From contig JASDDO010000026.1 in NCBI GenBank assembly GCA_030015575.1, forward strand, positions 455,863,096 through 455,927,095: 64,000 nucleotides of DNA, given 5' to 3'. This stretch comes from Agapanthus africanus (Eukaryota > Streptophyta > Magnoliopsida > Asparagales > Amaryllidaceae). This document shows positions 45,813-56,764 of this stretch, piece after piece (position 1 is the first letter of the stretch; every line of letters begins with the position of its first letter). The notes below the pieces were generated by a model that saw only the letters and a list, made by a program, of their open reading frames with translations, searched no databases and was not told the origin of the DNA. The translations under genes and the position numbers were made by a program.

Positions 45813-45949
45813 AATACTAAATAGGATTTATCTGAAATGACGGAGGGCTACGACAAGTTTTTCTGAAAACCTATTGCGTAATGAACTTGATATCGTTGTA
45901 GAATCAAATGATTTTAAAATGGAGTGCTTTTGAGGCTTTTCTAGTTTTG

Positions 45950-46190
45950 CTAAAGGAGTCACTCCCGGTGAAGGGATCGTCGGTCCTTTCCTCGTCGAAT
46001 GAGGTGCGGGATATATCATATATATCTCTGTGCAAAGCAAAAACTCTTAAAAGCAATCAAAAGACAAACCGAGTGTGTAGCATCTGCCAGTTATTGCTAA
46101 AGGAGTCACTCCCGGTGAAGGGATCTCGGTCCTTTCCTTATCGAATAAGGTGCAGGATATATCATATATACCGCTGTGCAAAGCAAGAAC
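45950..46190 (-). repeat. Tandem duplication in the Cop6 leader
   Basis: Two units, each with GGAGTCACTCCCGGTGAAGG and a GATATATCATATATA block, matching the Cop1 duplication in reverse. Confidence 0.85.
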
Positions 46191-48061
46191 TGTAGCTACC
46201 TGTTTTATTTTGAAATTCAATTCTACAACATCTTAGGTTTCTTTTATTTCATTAATCACATTAATGAAGTCCCATCATTTAAGTACCTAAACATCACAGA
46301 TAAATACGACGTACACTTATGCCATCCGCATTCGCCTCGATGTCCCCTCGTGCACCGTTAGGTTAGGTAACTAACGGCAGAGCGGGGCAGGGCTAGCACG
46401 GGTGTAAAACATAAGTAACGCCTATATAATATATCATATATACTATATCCATCACAGAAACATCACATGATCTCATCACAGATATCGCAGCAGAAGAAAC
46501 ATATGAAATATTGGATATACTAAGACGTCCGTGTTTTCAATACGAGTCAGTATAAAACACGGATTCCACGGTCGTGATGAATAGCCAAACCCACACCCCT
46601 AGACCCCTACGAGAGCGGCAAGCAACCCTGCCAATTCTAGAGTTAGGAGACCCGGACTCGACTCCTCGAGTTGGTCTCCCACTGGACTCCAGAACCCGGT
46701 TACTTGTGCTCCCCTCCTTGGGTCTATCCTAGTGCGGAAAAGTAAATAATATACAAACGGTGACAACTTCCGCAACCTGGAAGCGCCCCAAAAAAAAAAG
46801 AATATTACATACAAGTTTTTACATGAATGAAAATGAAAAACACTCATCTCACATAAAAACCCCCGGCTATTCGAACACGACGATCCAATATAACATATCC
46901 AGCAACACATAACATCACATGTCATCAACGTAAGTAAATATGTCCATCCCAATTGTCGTTGACATATAGCAACGAAACCGGCGATATCACATATTACACT
47001 TACGGTCACAGAAAAGAAAGTGTAAAACTACAACAGTTGGAATCCGCAACCTCCTCAGACATCGCATGCCTGACCAAATGAATTCCTTAGACATCGCATG
47101 CCTAACAATTATAAACCCCGCATTTTAGTCTCAAAATCGAAAACTCTTTTCAATACCAAGTCGGGCAATTCAACAAGATTCCCGACATCCTGATCGAATG
47201 CTCGTCGCAAACTTCAGTAGACGGCCGCACCCCTGATACCGTCGACGAAGTGCACCAAGGCGGAACACCGCTGCCGCGAGCACCCGAACGGATGCTTACG
47301 GCGACGAGGTTCTCCTACAGTCACTTGGTCGGGGCTATGGAGTGAGGCTGTCTATTAAGTTTACCCGGCGAGTATCCGCGTACGCTACGTGATTGCGACG
47401 GACTTTTGATCACATCAAAATTCCGTGGCAACCGATCAAGTGAGACTAAACTGCTATGTTTATAACATTCATTCAGTTATCTCATAACTTATTGTGATTT
47501 CCAATTATTGTATCCCATTCCGGATAAATAGAAAATGTCAAATTTTCCGATCGAACAATCGAACACCCAAGTTTTCCCGATACAGCTCAACACATGAAAC
47601 AAGTCTAACAACATTCAGTTCGTACCTCAGTACCAACGGTCCAGCCGTAGAAGGGTCAAGCCAACGCCTCACATGTGGTACGCCGTACTGCCCCAAACCC
47701 GAAGGTTCAAAGGGCAGTTCAAGACGGTCACATAATCGAGTTAAGGTTTGTTGTCTTCTAGAGGGACCATCGCGTTACTTGCACTACTTAGAACGCCGTT
47801 AAACTACGGAAAAATCCAACACTTGGAAATTTCCCGACAAGGGAAAAATTGGGTATTTATATCCGGTCGAACTTTTTAATAGTTTCTAAAATATCCGGAA
47901 AAACATAAACAAAGTTAAATTATCCGATCAAATTAACGAATCCCCAATAAAAGCCTAGAAAACTCAACACCAGAGTGGAATTAAAAAATTCACATCAAAA
48001 ATTGTCAAGAAAGGACCTAAGAATAAATTTATGAAATTTGAGGGACTAAGTCGAAATTTGG

Positions 48062-48107
48062 GCCGCGGAAGGGCCGCAAAACCCCTGTTTTCGCGGCGTT
48101 TCCGCGC
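48062..48107 (-). other. GC-rich leader hairpin HP0 (Cop6)
   Basis: Arms centred on GCGGAAGGGCCGC-AAAAC and GTTTT-CGCGGCGTTTCCGC around CCCT pair at about 17 of 20 positions with a one-base bulge. Sequence differs from the other HP0 copies. Confidence 0.6.
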
Positions 48108-48294
48108 TCCAATTATTGAATTAGTCGACCAAACTTCACAGTAATCCTTAGATTTTCCTACTTAGCTTTCTGCATATTTTTAATTCACAAAATTTAACAG
48201 TTTTGAAAAATGTACAGAGAGCGATTTTGCTTGGGGTTTCGCGGTTCGATCGGATCTCTAACTTCGTCTACAGATCGCCTAAGGCTCTAGCTAG

Positions 48295-48306
48295 GCTCTG
48301 ATACCA
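48295..48306 (-). promoter_or_regulatory. Primer-binding site of Cop6
   Basis: GCTCTGATACCA on the plus strand, one base from the LTR. Confidence 0.92.
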
Positions 48307-48307
48307 C

Positions 48308-50533
48308 TGTAGGGTTCCTAGGCACCCTAATGAGGTCTCACAAGGCATCGAACATGCCATAATAAAATTTTACGGGTGCCGAGAGACCCGACTACGGATC
48401 GTTTGCTAGATATTAAGGCGAAACTAAAAACTAGTTAACAGTTAACTATAAGATATCGGAAATACAACCTTTGTAGATCCGGTGCTCCACCTCCATAGCT
48501 CCGCAATGAGGTCCTCTCCGCTGTCCAAATCAAATCCGGGCTCAAGCGTCGGCTTCGTCGGAGAATGGGCAAGCTAGGTCGTCGATGTCCGTGCCGAAGA
48601 TGATCTACGTCGAGGCATCGCTAAATCAAGCTCCAACTTCACCAAGTCCAAAAACATGTGAAGGAAACACACTCTACTACTTGGCAAGAGGTAGAGGATG
48701 AAGAAATAGGAAGTGGGTAGTCTTTAGATTTGGATTTCTCACTCATATCATCAATCCACCATTGATGTAGTCTAGATTTTTCTTCTTTAGTTGAAGGAAG
48801 AAGAAGAAGAATATATTATGATAAGAATAATAATAATGAGAAAAGAAATTCATTCTTATCATAATGGAACCATAGTTAGGTGTAGAGAATCAATCATGGT
48901 TAAAGGAATGGTTAGGGTCAAACTAGAGACAAAATGGTCACTTAGTCAAAAGATCAAGAAGCTTCAACTAGAATCCAAAATTAGCAACCATTTCATTTCA
49001 TTTTCTTTTATTCATTTATCATAAATAAATGGATAATTAAATAAGATAAATGAATAAGAAATAATAAACCCTAACCTATTCATTAACCAAGGTTTAACAC
49101 TTTACACTTAACCAAAAAGCATGTATCATCAAACATGATACAAGCTAGTGCACAAAATCATATCACATATATAATGCGCACATCCGAGTGAGAAAATCCA
49201 TCTTAAAGTGAACCAATACTAGTTAATGCAAAGTAATATATCAAATATATAATTATGCATTAAATCATTAAATCAACACTTGATTCAATGATCCGGTCAT
49301 GTCGCACACAACCGACTAGTATTCAATGTATCGGCTTATCGATTCAACGCTTGAATCGATGACTAGGTTATATCGCATACAACCACCCGACACATTGATC
49401 GCGAGAATAAAATACGGTATCACATACACGCATTATTCTCGGTCCCGCACATATCTCATATGCGCTCCTATTTCGTTTCGCTTGAGCCAGGAAACCTCTG
49501 TGTAGGACTCTAAAGACTCGTCAATACGCCGGCAGCGGATGATGATCATATCAAACATCCACAAGCCGCAAGCGGTCTGCTAAACGTAACGGCCACCCGG
49601 GTATTGAGCGATCTGAAGATCGACGAGCAAGCCCGCTCACACTCCAGTGAATCCGACCAGTAACACTACCGTACAGTCCGGTCTGATCGTCTGATATGTC
49701 GCATATCTCGCCTAGGGGTGGTAAACGTCAGACCCCAATAGCTCAATAAGTCGTGTCGATATGAGATCTATAACAATTCGAGAAACTACTGGTAACACTT
49801 ACCAGTAAATCTCAGCAACCCTGGCCAGGGATTTCCTGTTATAGCCAATCGAACACAGCGCAACATCAACCCCCTATACCGGGAGAGACGAATCCCCTCC
49901 TATCGCTCATTGCCTCCATGTGACTCGGGACTGTACCCAAAAACCACCGTTTTGCACGCCCACTTGGACGTGGTAAGATGGAAATCAAAGCACAGTGGGA
50001 ACCACACAAGACTCTATGACGATCTCGGGTCAACAGACTACTCTGTACCAGTGTCACCAGAGAACTGCCATCTGACGTGAGGTATAATACCATCTGGGAG
50101 TTCTCGGCGAGTCCGTCCAGTGTACCCAGTCTCTACTGAGCACCCGTATATCATCTCCGATGTCAAACAACAATGGATATGGGATCATCCATCGCCCATC
50201 TGTATGGGTCGAGAAGGTATACGCTAGTCTACTCTGGTATATCGATGCCCCATCTCGATACACCCACGACTAGGGACTTTGAAGGATGTACTTATGGACT
50301 ACCATGTCCCCACTAGTATGATCCGCATCATAGTCCAGGTAGTCAAGTACAGATCCTAAGGGCTTTACCAATATGTAACAGAGAGACATTCAGCATACAC
50401 GTTAAGGTAAAGGGTAACCAGATAGCATACTATCATGTCGAGCAAGAAAGTCCTCCCTATATATGTCCCAGCATCCACTACAATATACATCCAATGTATA
50501 GTAATGGCCTCTAGGGCATACATATAACTAACA
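48308..50533 (-). repeat. Cop6 5' LTR
   Basis: 2226 bp, differing from the 3' LTR at about nine positions counted by eye. Confidence 0.93.
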
Positions 50534-50538
50534 CGTGG
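50534..50538. repeat. Target-site duplication CGTGG, right of Cop6
   Basis: Second copy of 40126-40130. Confidence 0.92.
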
Positions 50539-51109
50539 TAAGGTGGAAATCAAAGCACAGTGGGAATCACACAAGACTCTATGACGATCTCGGGTCTACA
50601 GACTAACCTGTACCAGTGTCACCGGAGAACTGCTATCTGACGATAGGTATAATACCATCTAGGAGTTCTCGGCGAGTCCGTTCAGTGTACCCAGTCTCCA
50701 CTGAGCACACGTACACCATTTTTGATGTCAAACACCAATGGATATGGGATCATCCATCGCCCATCATATGGGTCAAGATGCGTATACACTAGTCTACTCT
50801 GGAGTATCGATGCCCTGTCTCGATACACCCTCGACTAGAAACAGTTATAGGATGTACTCTTTAACTACCCTGGCCCCACTAGTATGATCTGCATCATAGT
50901 CCTAGTAGTCAAGTACATATCCTAAGGGCTTTATCAACATGTGAGAGCTAGACATTGTTCCGATACAAGTCTACACGTTAAGATAAAGAGCAACCAGATA
51001 GCATACTATCATATCGAGCAAGAAAGTCCTCTCTATATATATCCAAGCATCCACTATAATATACATCACATGTACAACAATGGCCTCTAGGGCATATATA
51101 TAACTAACA
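50539..51109 (-). repeat. Cop4 5' LTR, outer part
   Basis: Continues the LTR broken at 40130 and ends CTAACA at 51109, giving a total of 2133 bp. Beyond it lies unrelated GC-rich sequence, so 51109 is the right edge of Cop4. Confidence 0.9.
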
Positions 51110-51405
51110 GATGTTACCGACTTTCGGTGGCCTTCCAGACCACCCCTAGCTCGCCTCCGAGCTATCACAGAACCAAGAAGCCTCGGCCTCCCGCTCGTTC
51201 CCGAGCCTCCCGACGAGCTTATCTTCCTCGGTCTCACCGACCGACCCACAACACCGATCACTGGCGCCTCCGCCATAACTCCACGAATCTTGCCAGATGC
51301 GAGATATCCGCCGCCCATGAACCCGCATTCCACACCATCACGATCCCCCATTAACGAGCATATCTCGTCATTAATGGGGGATCCCTCCTATCACACGGGC
51401 GTAAC
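51110..51405 (+). repeat. Older LTR fragment, left part
   Basis: GC-rich sequence unlike its neighbours. With 63038-63195 it forms one piece split by Gyp2. Just before the split it has an inverted repeat, CCCCATTAACGAG against CTCGTCATTAATGGGG. The joined right part has a TATA-like box and a GTCGGAGG motif common near the ends of plant gypsy LTRs, so I read it as an old gypsy LTR; the family is not known to me. Short Pro/Ser-rich open frames here are not convincing genes. Confidence 0.45.
51401..51405. repeat. Target-site duplication GTAAC, left of Gyp2
   Basis: Repeated at 63033-63037. Confidence 0.93.
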
Positions 51406-52451
51406 TGTAACGTTTCAAAATAATAAAATATTATTTTTGGGGATTTTTATAATTTAATATTATTTTATTGAATATTTTAATATTTTGGTATTATTAAATG
51501 CAAATAAATAGGAAAAATTTGAGAAAAATTATGGAAATTTCTAAAATAGGGAAATTTAGAGAATTATGACATTTTAAAGTTTTTGTGATTAGTTTGACAC
51601 TAATTTAGTGCTAATCGCGATTAAAAATCGCTAATCGGTTTTTTAGCAATTTTGAGCAAAACATGCACATATCACTTTTTCTACACTTGTGCATTTTTCT
51701 TGTCATGGTTTCTCATTTGGGTTTACTATTTATGTGAGAAGGATTTTGAGAGAAAAAGAAAAGAGGAAGAAAAGAAAATGGAAAAGAAAAGGGAATATAA
51801 TATGAGGTTTGGTGAGAGAGAGGTATGGGCTCTTTTGACCTTGAGACTTAGCCATTTCTCCCATCATTTCCCTCCCTCTTCTTCCTTCTACTGCTGCTGC
51901 TCCTCCCTCACTCCCCTCCCTCTTCAACTCCTCAAATCACCATGAAAGCAAACTCAAAAACCCCAATCCCATTTCACTAAAAAGATGCACAAGCTCAAGA
52001 CCTACATGATGGACCAAGAAAGCATGGATTTTGGCCACTAGGGGCAACTCAAGAATTTTCTTGAGTTGCCAATTGAGGTAATTTCTGGACCATTAGCTAA
52101 ATTGTAGCATTTCCTTTAACCCCAAGTTAAGATTATATCGATATTGTGTGATATTATGGACTTGATGAAAACCTAGTTAGGGTTGTGGTGAATTATGGGT
52201 TGTAATATGAAATTGAGCTCGGTTAAGGTTATACCAACACCTTAGTGTTTGAATTGGAACCCAAAACCTGAAGCTAAAACCAGAATACGGATTTTTGAAA
52301 CCGATATCGGGGAAATTGTGAAATCTGTGTAGTGTTTATTGAATCTGCTTTTACCCCGAGACTCTGAAAATAAAATTGAGTGGATAGAGATATGTGCAGG
52401 CACACAGGAAGCTACCACCAAGACCCCAGCTCCCACTTCTTCTTCCCGGCC

Positions 52452-52485
52452 GCCAATTTCTCCCAATTGGCCGCAAATTGCGGCC
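52452..52485 (+). other. Hairpin plus palindrome, Gyp2 LTR
   Basis: GCCAATT-TCTCCC-AATTGGC (52452-52471) is followed, overlapping by three bases, by GGCCGCAAATTGCGGCC (52469-52485). The palindrome is identical to that of Gyp1; the hairpin arms differ but still pair. The 3' LTR copy is at 59955-59988. Confidence 0.65.
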
Positions 52486-52549
52486 TGGGTCCCACCATTT
52501 TGTCTCGTTTTTGTTCTGTAGCTCCTACATGTTCATGTTAGGCCCCTGG

Positions 52550-52557
52550 TATATATA
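52550..52557 (+). promoter_or_regulatory. TATA-like box, Gyp2 LTR
   Basis: TATATATA after CCCCTGG, about 1.1 kb into the LTR; copy at 60053-60060. A plausible promoter site, unproven. Confidence 0.35.
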
Positions 52558-52900
52558 GATTTGTATAAAGTGACCTAGGGTGAAATCTGGGACATATTTC
52601 CTAAGTTGCTGTTTTGGATTCGTGTTTCCGTATTCCGTATTTTTGGTTCTGCAATTGTGGATTGTGTTTTGCCTCGACTATTTGGCATTTATACGACGAT
52701 ATAGAGGATGTGTTGATGGTTTTGAAGGCGTGCCATGGGTTTTGACCTATAGGCCCCTTATCGTATCGTTTTGGGATTTCATATGCCGTTTTAGCTTGGA
52801 TTTGGTTTTAATGCGCATATACGATATTTTGATGTGTAGGTACCCATGAAGACTTCGGGATGACAAGCAAAACGCGTGGTGGCATCGAAAGATAAAGACG

Positions 52901-52922
52901 CAGGTGAGTAGATTATATCTAC
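52901..52922 (+). promoter_or_regulatory. Splice-donor-like CAGGTGAGT with hairpin
   Basis: CAG|GTGAGT is a perfect 5' splice consensus. It overlaps GTAGAT-TAT-ATCTAC. Gyp1 keeps GTGAGTAGAT and the inverted repeat with a different loop. Confidence 0.4.
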
Positions 52923-54854
52923 AGGGGGAAGTCGGGTGGATGGCGTATAGCACCCCCGCAGTCCGTAGATAGTATACTATGTAGTTTATTTATGTGATAG
53001 TTGCAGTGTGTTATGGTTAGTTAGAGATAGGAATAACTAGCGTAGTTCCTAGTTGCGAGCTCTAGGATAGATTTACACCTACACGCACACCCTTGCATAT
53101 TACCTATACTTGCACGGTGTTAATGATGATATTGGATGACTTGGAGGTGAGTCGATGTTATTGGGCTTTGTGCCGCGAGATCGGTGATGTGATATGATTC
53201 GTATTTGGGATACGAAATGTGATTCTTGCGGGCTTGGGATGCGTGTTTACCCCCGCATGCATACTTTATTGATGGTATCGATTTATACTAGACATAAAAT
53301 AGTACCCCGGATTATATAATCTGATGATAGTGATACCTGTGATGTGATGAGATAGTGTGATATTGACCCGTACCCAGCTATTGGGATGCCGTACGACGAT
53401 TTACCGTACGAGCCTATATTGATGATAGATCCGCGCTCATGACTCGAGGATGTCAGATGATATACTGTATCGTACGCGATACTACTGAGGCGGGATCACC
53501 GATTTATATATATATTTATATATATCGACTTAGATGTTAGGCGGTTTCCTTACTGTAGCTCAGCTTGTTAGTTCAGCCGTATAGTTTAGTGTAGTTGTTA
53601 GATTAGATTAGACTCCTACCTATTTCAAAACTAGCGGGTCGTGTGTATTTTAAAAGACAGGTCAAGGGATCTACGGATATTTCAAAAGGCGTATCTTTTC
53701 ATAAAAACACCGTAGCCCCTATTTTCAAAACCCCATGATTCGTGATATTTCAAAAGGCACCATTTGTAGGATTTATATTAGATTAATGCAGATTAGTTAT
53801 AGTTGCGTCTAGATTCAGCTCCCACTCTTTTGTGGTTCGCTTTGCATCGCATTCTTATATTATGTTTCATACTCCATTATTGATATCATGCTGTTAGGAC
53901 ACCAGCACCATTACCGATGTTGCGTATGTACCACGTACACTTACTTGCCGGCTCACACACATCTTCATCGGTAATTGCCATGTCACGTACACCTTAGAAA
54001 ATACTATTGCTTGACATAACCTATTAGCTAATAATTTAGACATTGTAGTTATTACCTGCTACTTCATGCATACTGTTATTCATTGTTATGCCGCATTCAT
54101 GGATTCTCATGTATATATTCACTATTTTACGTGTTACTGAGGTTTTGGATTTGGATTTCCGTGAGATTTTCTGGATTTGGAGGAAAACCGCAAAAACACA
54201 AATAAACAGTTTCTCTCTTTAAAATAAAAGTGCGGTTTTCCCATGATGTATGAGTCGTCCACCATGAGTTTGCTGATGGATTTGGAAACCCGATTCGAGG
54301 AGACGGATGAACCGTTTTGGGTACATGGTGGACCCGGTGCGGTACCCCGGGGCAAGAGGAATGTGGTGATGACGTTGAGCCTGGCAGGGGAGCACTGCCG
54401 ACCGGTGATTTTACCCGACGCGTCGGATATCCGGAGGATACCGTCGTGGTCTTGAGATTGATGGTAGGGGCCGGTCTGGACTGACGGCGCCCTAGATTTT
54501 GATGATTGAGACATTGAGATATCGAGATATTTGGATTACGTTTTGTGCCGATGTTAGGCACTGTTTTATGCTGATTTCATTATGATAACTCATTTTAAAG
54601 GCTACAAAGGGAATCTCACTAAATTATGCAAACAGTTTCTTCATTACATGTATTCTGTTCTCATGCATTTATACCTCATTCATATGATATATTGTTACCT
54701 GAGGCACTGACACATGCACTTGAGATTACACTTGGGTTAGATATTTACCCTAGCCTTGTTATAGGCTGCTTGTTATATTGAGAATTTTGTACTGATCGTT
54801 TTGACCTAGGATCATGTCTTGCTTTCGGTTTCTGCTTGTAGATATTCTCTATTT

Positions 54855-54883
54855 ACGAGTTGGCAACTCACCCCCGTTGTGCC
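54855..54883 (+). promoter_or_regulatory. Conserved gypsy LTR motif with GAGTTGGCAACTC (Gyp2)
   Basis: Same motif as at 18552-18580 (Gyp1) and 63793-63827 (Gyp3); second copy in this element at 62358-62386. Confidence 0.6.
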
Positions 54884-55533
54884 ACAGTTCTTGCAGGTTT
54901 TGCCGTACAGGTTCCTTTGCGGCATTTCTGGCACATCGCTTTCTTGAGGGTGAATTGAATTTGGTAGGTGGTTTTCTTTTGCATCAAGAACCACCATTGT
55001 ACTTATATTATTCTTTGTATCTAGAATTTCCATCAACCAAATTTGTATATTGTTTCAGACTCAGACTTTAGTGATGTATTATTTGGCCTTAGAGTCGCGC
55101 TTAGTAGTATTGCGGTTTTCATGCTTACTGTGTTTCTTTTGGGATTTGATCCTCGCCACTCGGCGTTGTATATTATCATTGCTTGTGTGGTTGTGGCCGT
55201 CAATTGACGAAGAGCTAGCTCCCGCTTGGGGATGCCTTTTATCATTGCATATATTGTTATTCTTGTTGTACTCCATTCGGGGCCAGTTTTACAAAAGAAA
55301 CTCTGCCGAAATTTTTAGAAAAGACTTTACTGTTTTTAAAATGCATATTCGGCTTAGTATTTAAAAACCTTGACTTCAAACATGTTTTCCTTCACTTCTT
55401 TAAACCAGTTTCTTCACTTACTCTTAAATGGTTTTAGATTTCTGGGCTTTTGGCTTACTTGGATCAGATGGAGTCCTATAGACTTCATATGGTTCAAGGG
55501 CCAGTCACGTGCTCTTTCGGGTCGTGACAAAGT

Positions 55534-55545
55534 TGGTATCAGAGC
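55534..55545 (+). promoter_or_regulatory. Primer-binding site of Gyp2
   Basis: TGGTATCAGAGC, four bases (AAGT) after the LTR, for initiator tRNA-Met. Confidence 0.93.
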
Positions 55546-55977
55546 GCTAGGTTGACCTTGGTTCGAGTCTAAGTTTGACTATGTGGAGCCTAGGGCGTTT
55601 ATATATATACGGAACTTAGGCTTGACCTTACGGAACTTAGACTTGGTCGAGGGGGTATTAGACCCGAACTTTCGTCGTATAGGATGACCCTTGGTTGATG
55701 GAATAGGTGACTAAAGTAGAGTGACGTACCGTTGGTATGTTCCGCGGCATACTTACGACACGCCACTCCGCTTAAGGAACCTTAGGATGCACATATTTTT
55801 GAGATCAGTGATTCTCTTTATATCCAGTATTATACATCCATTTGAGATCCCCGATTCTATTAGTTTCATGATCATACCTCCATTGATGTTGTTCCTTCCT
55901 ATGATCATGTATCCACTCTGGATCTGTTGTTCTCTTCCTTACCATTGATCTGCTCTCTTCGATACTCGATTGAGGTT
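55546..55977 (+). other. Gyp2 leader
   Basis: Shares a block around CCGCGGCATACTTACGAC with the Gyp1 leader. Between about 55610 and 55660 CGGAACTTAG is repeated. No coding frame. Confidence 0.7.
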
Positions 55978-56400
55978 CATGTCGCCATGTTTGAGCGCAG
56001 TTTGGGCTGCTGCTAGGGTTACGGTCGGTGCGAGCTCGTCTGGTACGAGGGCCGACCATTGTGTTTTCTGGTGACATGGGAACGTCTCGAGTTAGTATTG
56101 ATGATTGTGACCTCTAGCGGAGGCGAGTGCTTGGTTTTGCACCGGATGATCGGGCCATTGTTAGAGCTGCCAGTTGGGAGAGGGCTGTTGATGTACAGCA
56201 TACCTCAGAGATTATGATGTCGCCTTCCGTGCAGACAGATGGACCAGCTGTTGCTGAGATTGACAGGATGTCGCTTCCGGAGCTTACGAGCTGAGATTGC
56301 CGGAGCTTCCAGGCGGATATGAGAAAGAGTATAGCTAGTCTACCCGATTTGAGAGACGAGGGTGATTCGTCCGATATTTTTGCGTCGGAGCGGGCCCAGT
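55978..56400 (+). pseudogene. gag: Gyp2 gag remnant
   Basis: From the ATG near 55978 the frame gives AAARVTVGASSSGTRADH, comparable to AAARDEIRAGSSETRTEQ at the start of Gyp1 gag, and then stops. Further on, a frame reads ADMRKSIASLPDLRDEGDSS, which looks protein-like but matches nothing I can name. Several stops interrupt the stretch. I read it as an eroded gag N-terminus; the second half could be captured sequence. Confidence 0.45.
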
Positions 56401-56764
56401 TGAGTTGAAGATTTCCAGTGTGGAGAGTCTTACTCAGATCTAGAGCAGACCGATTCAGAGATGACCGCCTGTGTGTTGCCTTTCCTGGAGGATTGAGGCG
56501 TTGTTCGGCGTACAGGCAAATGTACCAGTTGTTGCTGCAAATGACGATATATCGCCCAGATGGTTGGAGCTACTGCAGCGTGAGCATATACTTAGAGAGA
56601 TGATAGCAAGTCGCTAGTCACCTGAGGATGAATGACTAGGACATGTGGTTCGTTCGTTTACCGATGCGAGGTCACCAGATAGATTGTTTCCAGCTAGAGA
56701 CGACTTCACGCAGGTTCGTTGAGAGTCGATATAGACGATTGAATGTCAGAAGCCCATTTTCCAA
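56401..56764 (+). other. Gyp2 interior, nothing recognised
   Basis: GC-moderate sequence with no long open frame, no repeat and no similarity I recognise. It may be decayed gag. Confidence 0.4.

Larger units (their letters stand above)
45190..48294 (-). other. Non-coding leader of Cop6
   Basis: The only complete long-form leader in the window, 3.1 kb, without a coding frame I can support. From the pol end it holds SL3-SL1, the tandem duplication, a segment shared with Cop1, and a ~1-kb GC-richer block (about 47130-47870) also seen in Cop2 and Cop3 but missing from Cop4 and Cop5. HP0 lies near the primer-binding site. Confidence 0.82.
40131..50533 (-). mobile_element. Cop6: complete, recent, non-autonomous Ty1/copia element
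   Basis: 10,403 bp between CGTGG target duplications: 5' LTR (48308-50533), primer-binding site, 3.1-kb leader, broken pol, polypurine tract, 3' LTR (40131-42356). The two LTRs have the same length (2226 bp), and by eye I count about nine differences, so it is a recent insertion. Yet pol is riddled with stops, frameshifts and deletions that are shared with Cop1. It must have moved with enzymes from another copy. It lies in the 5' LTR of Cop4. Confidence 0.93.
24475..51109 (-). mobile_element. Cop4: Ty1/copia element, host of the nest (interrupted)
   Basis: The oldest element of the left cluster, in pieces on the - strand: pol (24475-26843), leader (26824-27313 and 36802-38555), primer-binding site, and 5' LTR (38569-40130 plus 50539-51109). 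Cop5 splits the leader, Cop6 splits the 5' LTR, and Cop3 cuts RT. The rest of RT, RNase H and the 3' LTR must lie left of the window beyond Cop3. Reading across each insertion after removing one target copy restores continuous homology to the other copies, which supports this reconstruction. Confidence 0.88.
51406..55529 (+). repeat. Gyp2 5' LTR
   Basis: TGTAACG...GGTCGTGACA, 4124 bp. Contains the palindromes at 52452-52485, a TATA-like box, a splice-donor-like hairpin and the GAGTTGGCAACTC motif. Open frames within it are duplicated in the 3' LTR and are not genes. Confidence 0.93.

Noticed and set aside
51127-51354. Possible small host gene in the GC-rich stretch before Gyp2.
   Set aside because: Frames on both strands overlap, none has a recognisable domain, and the joined sequence looks like an LTR end with a TATA-like box.
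51652-51945. A 97-codon frame identical in both Gyp2 LTRs (also 59155-59448).
   Set aside because: Located in LTR sequence and duplicated with it; signal-peptide-like start is a by-product of T-rich sequence.
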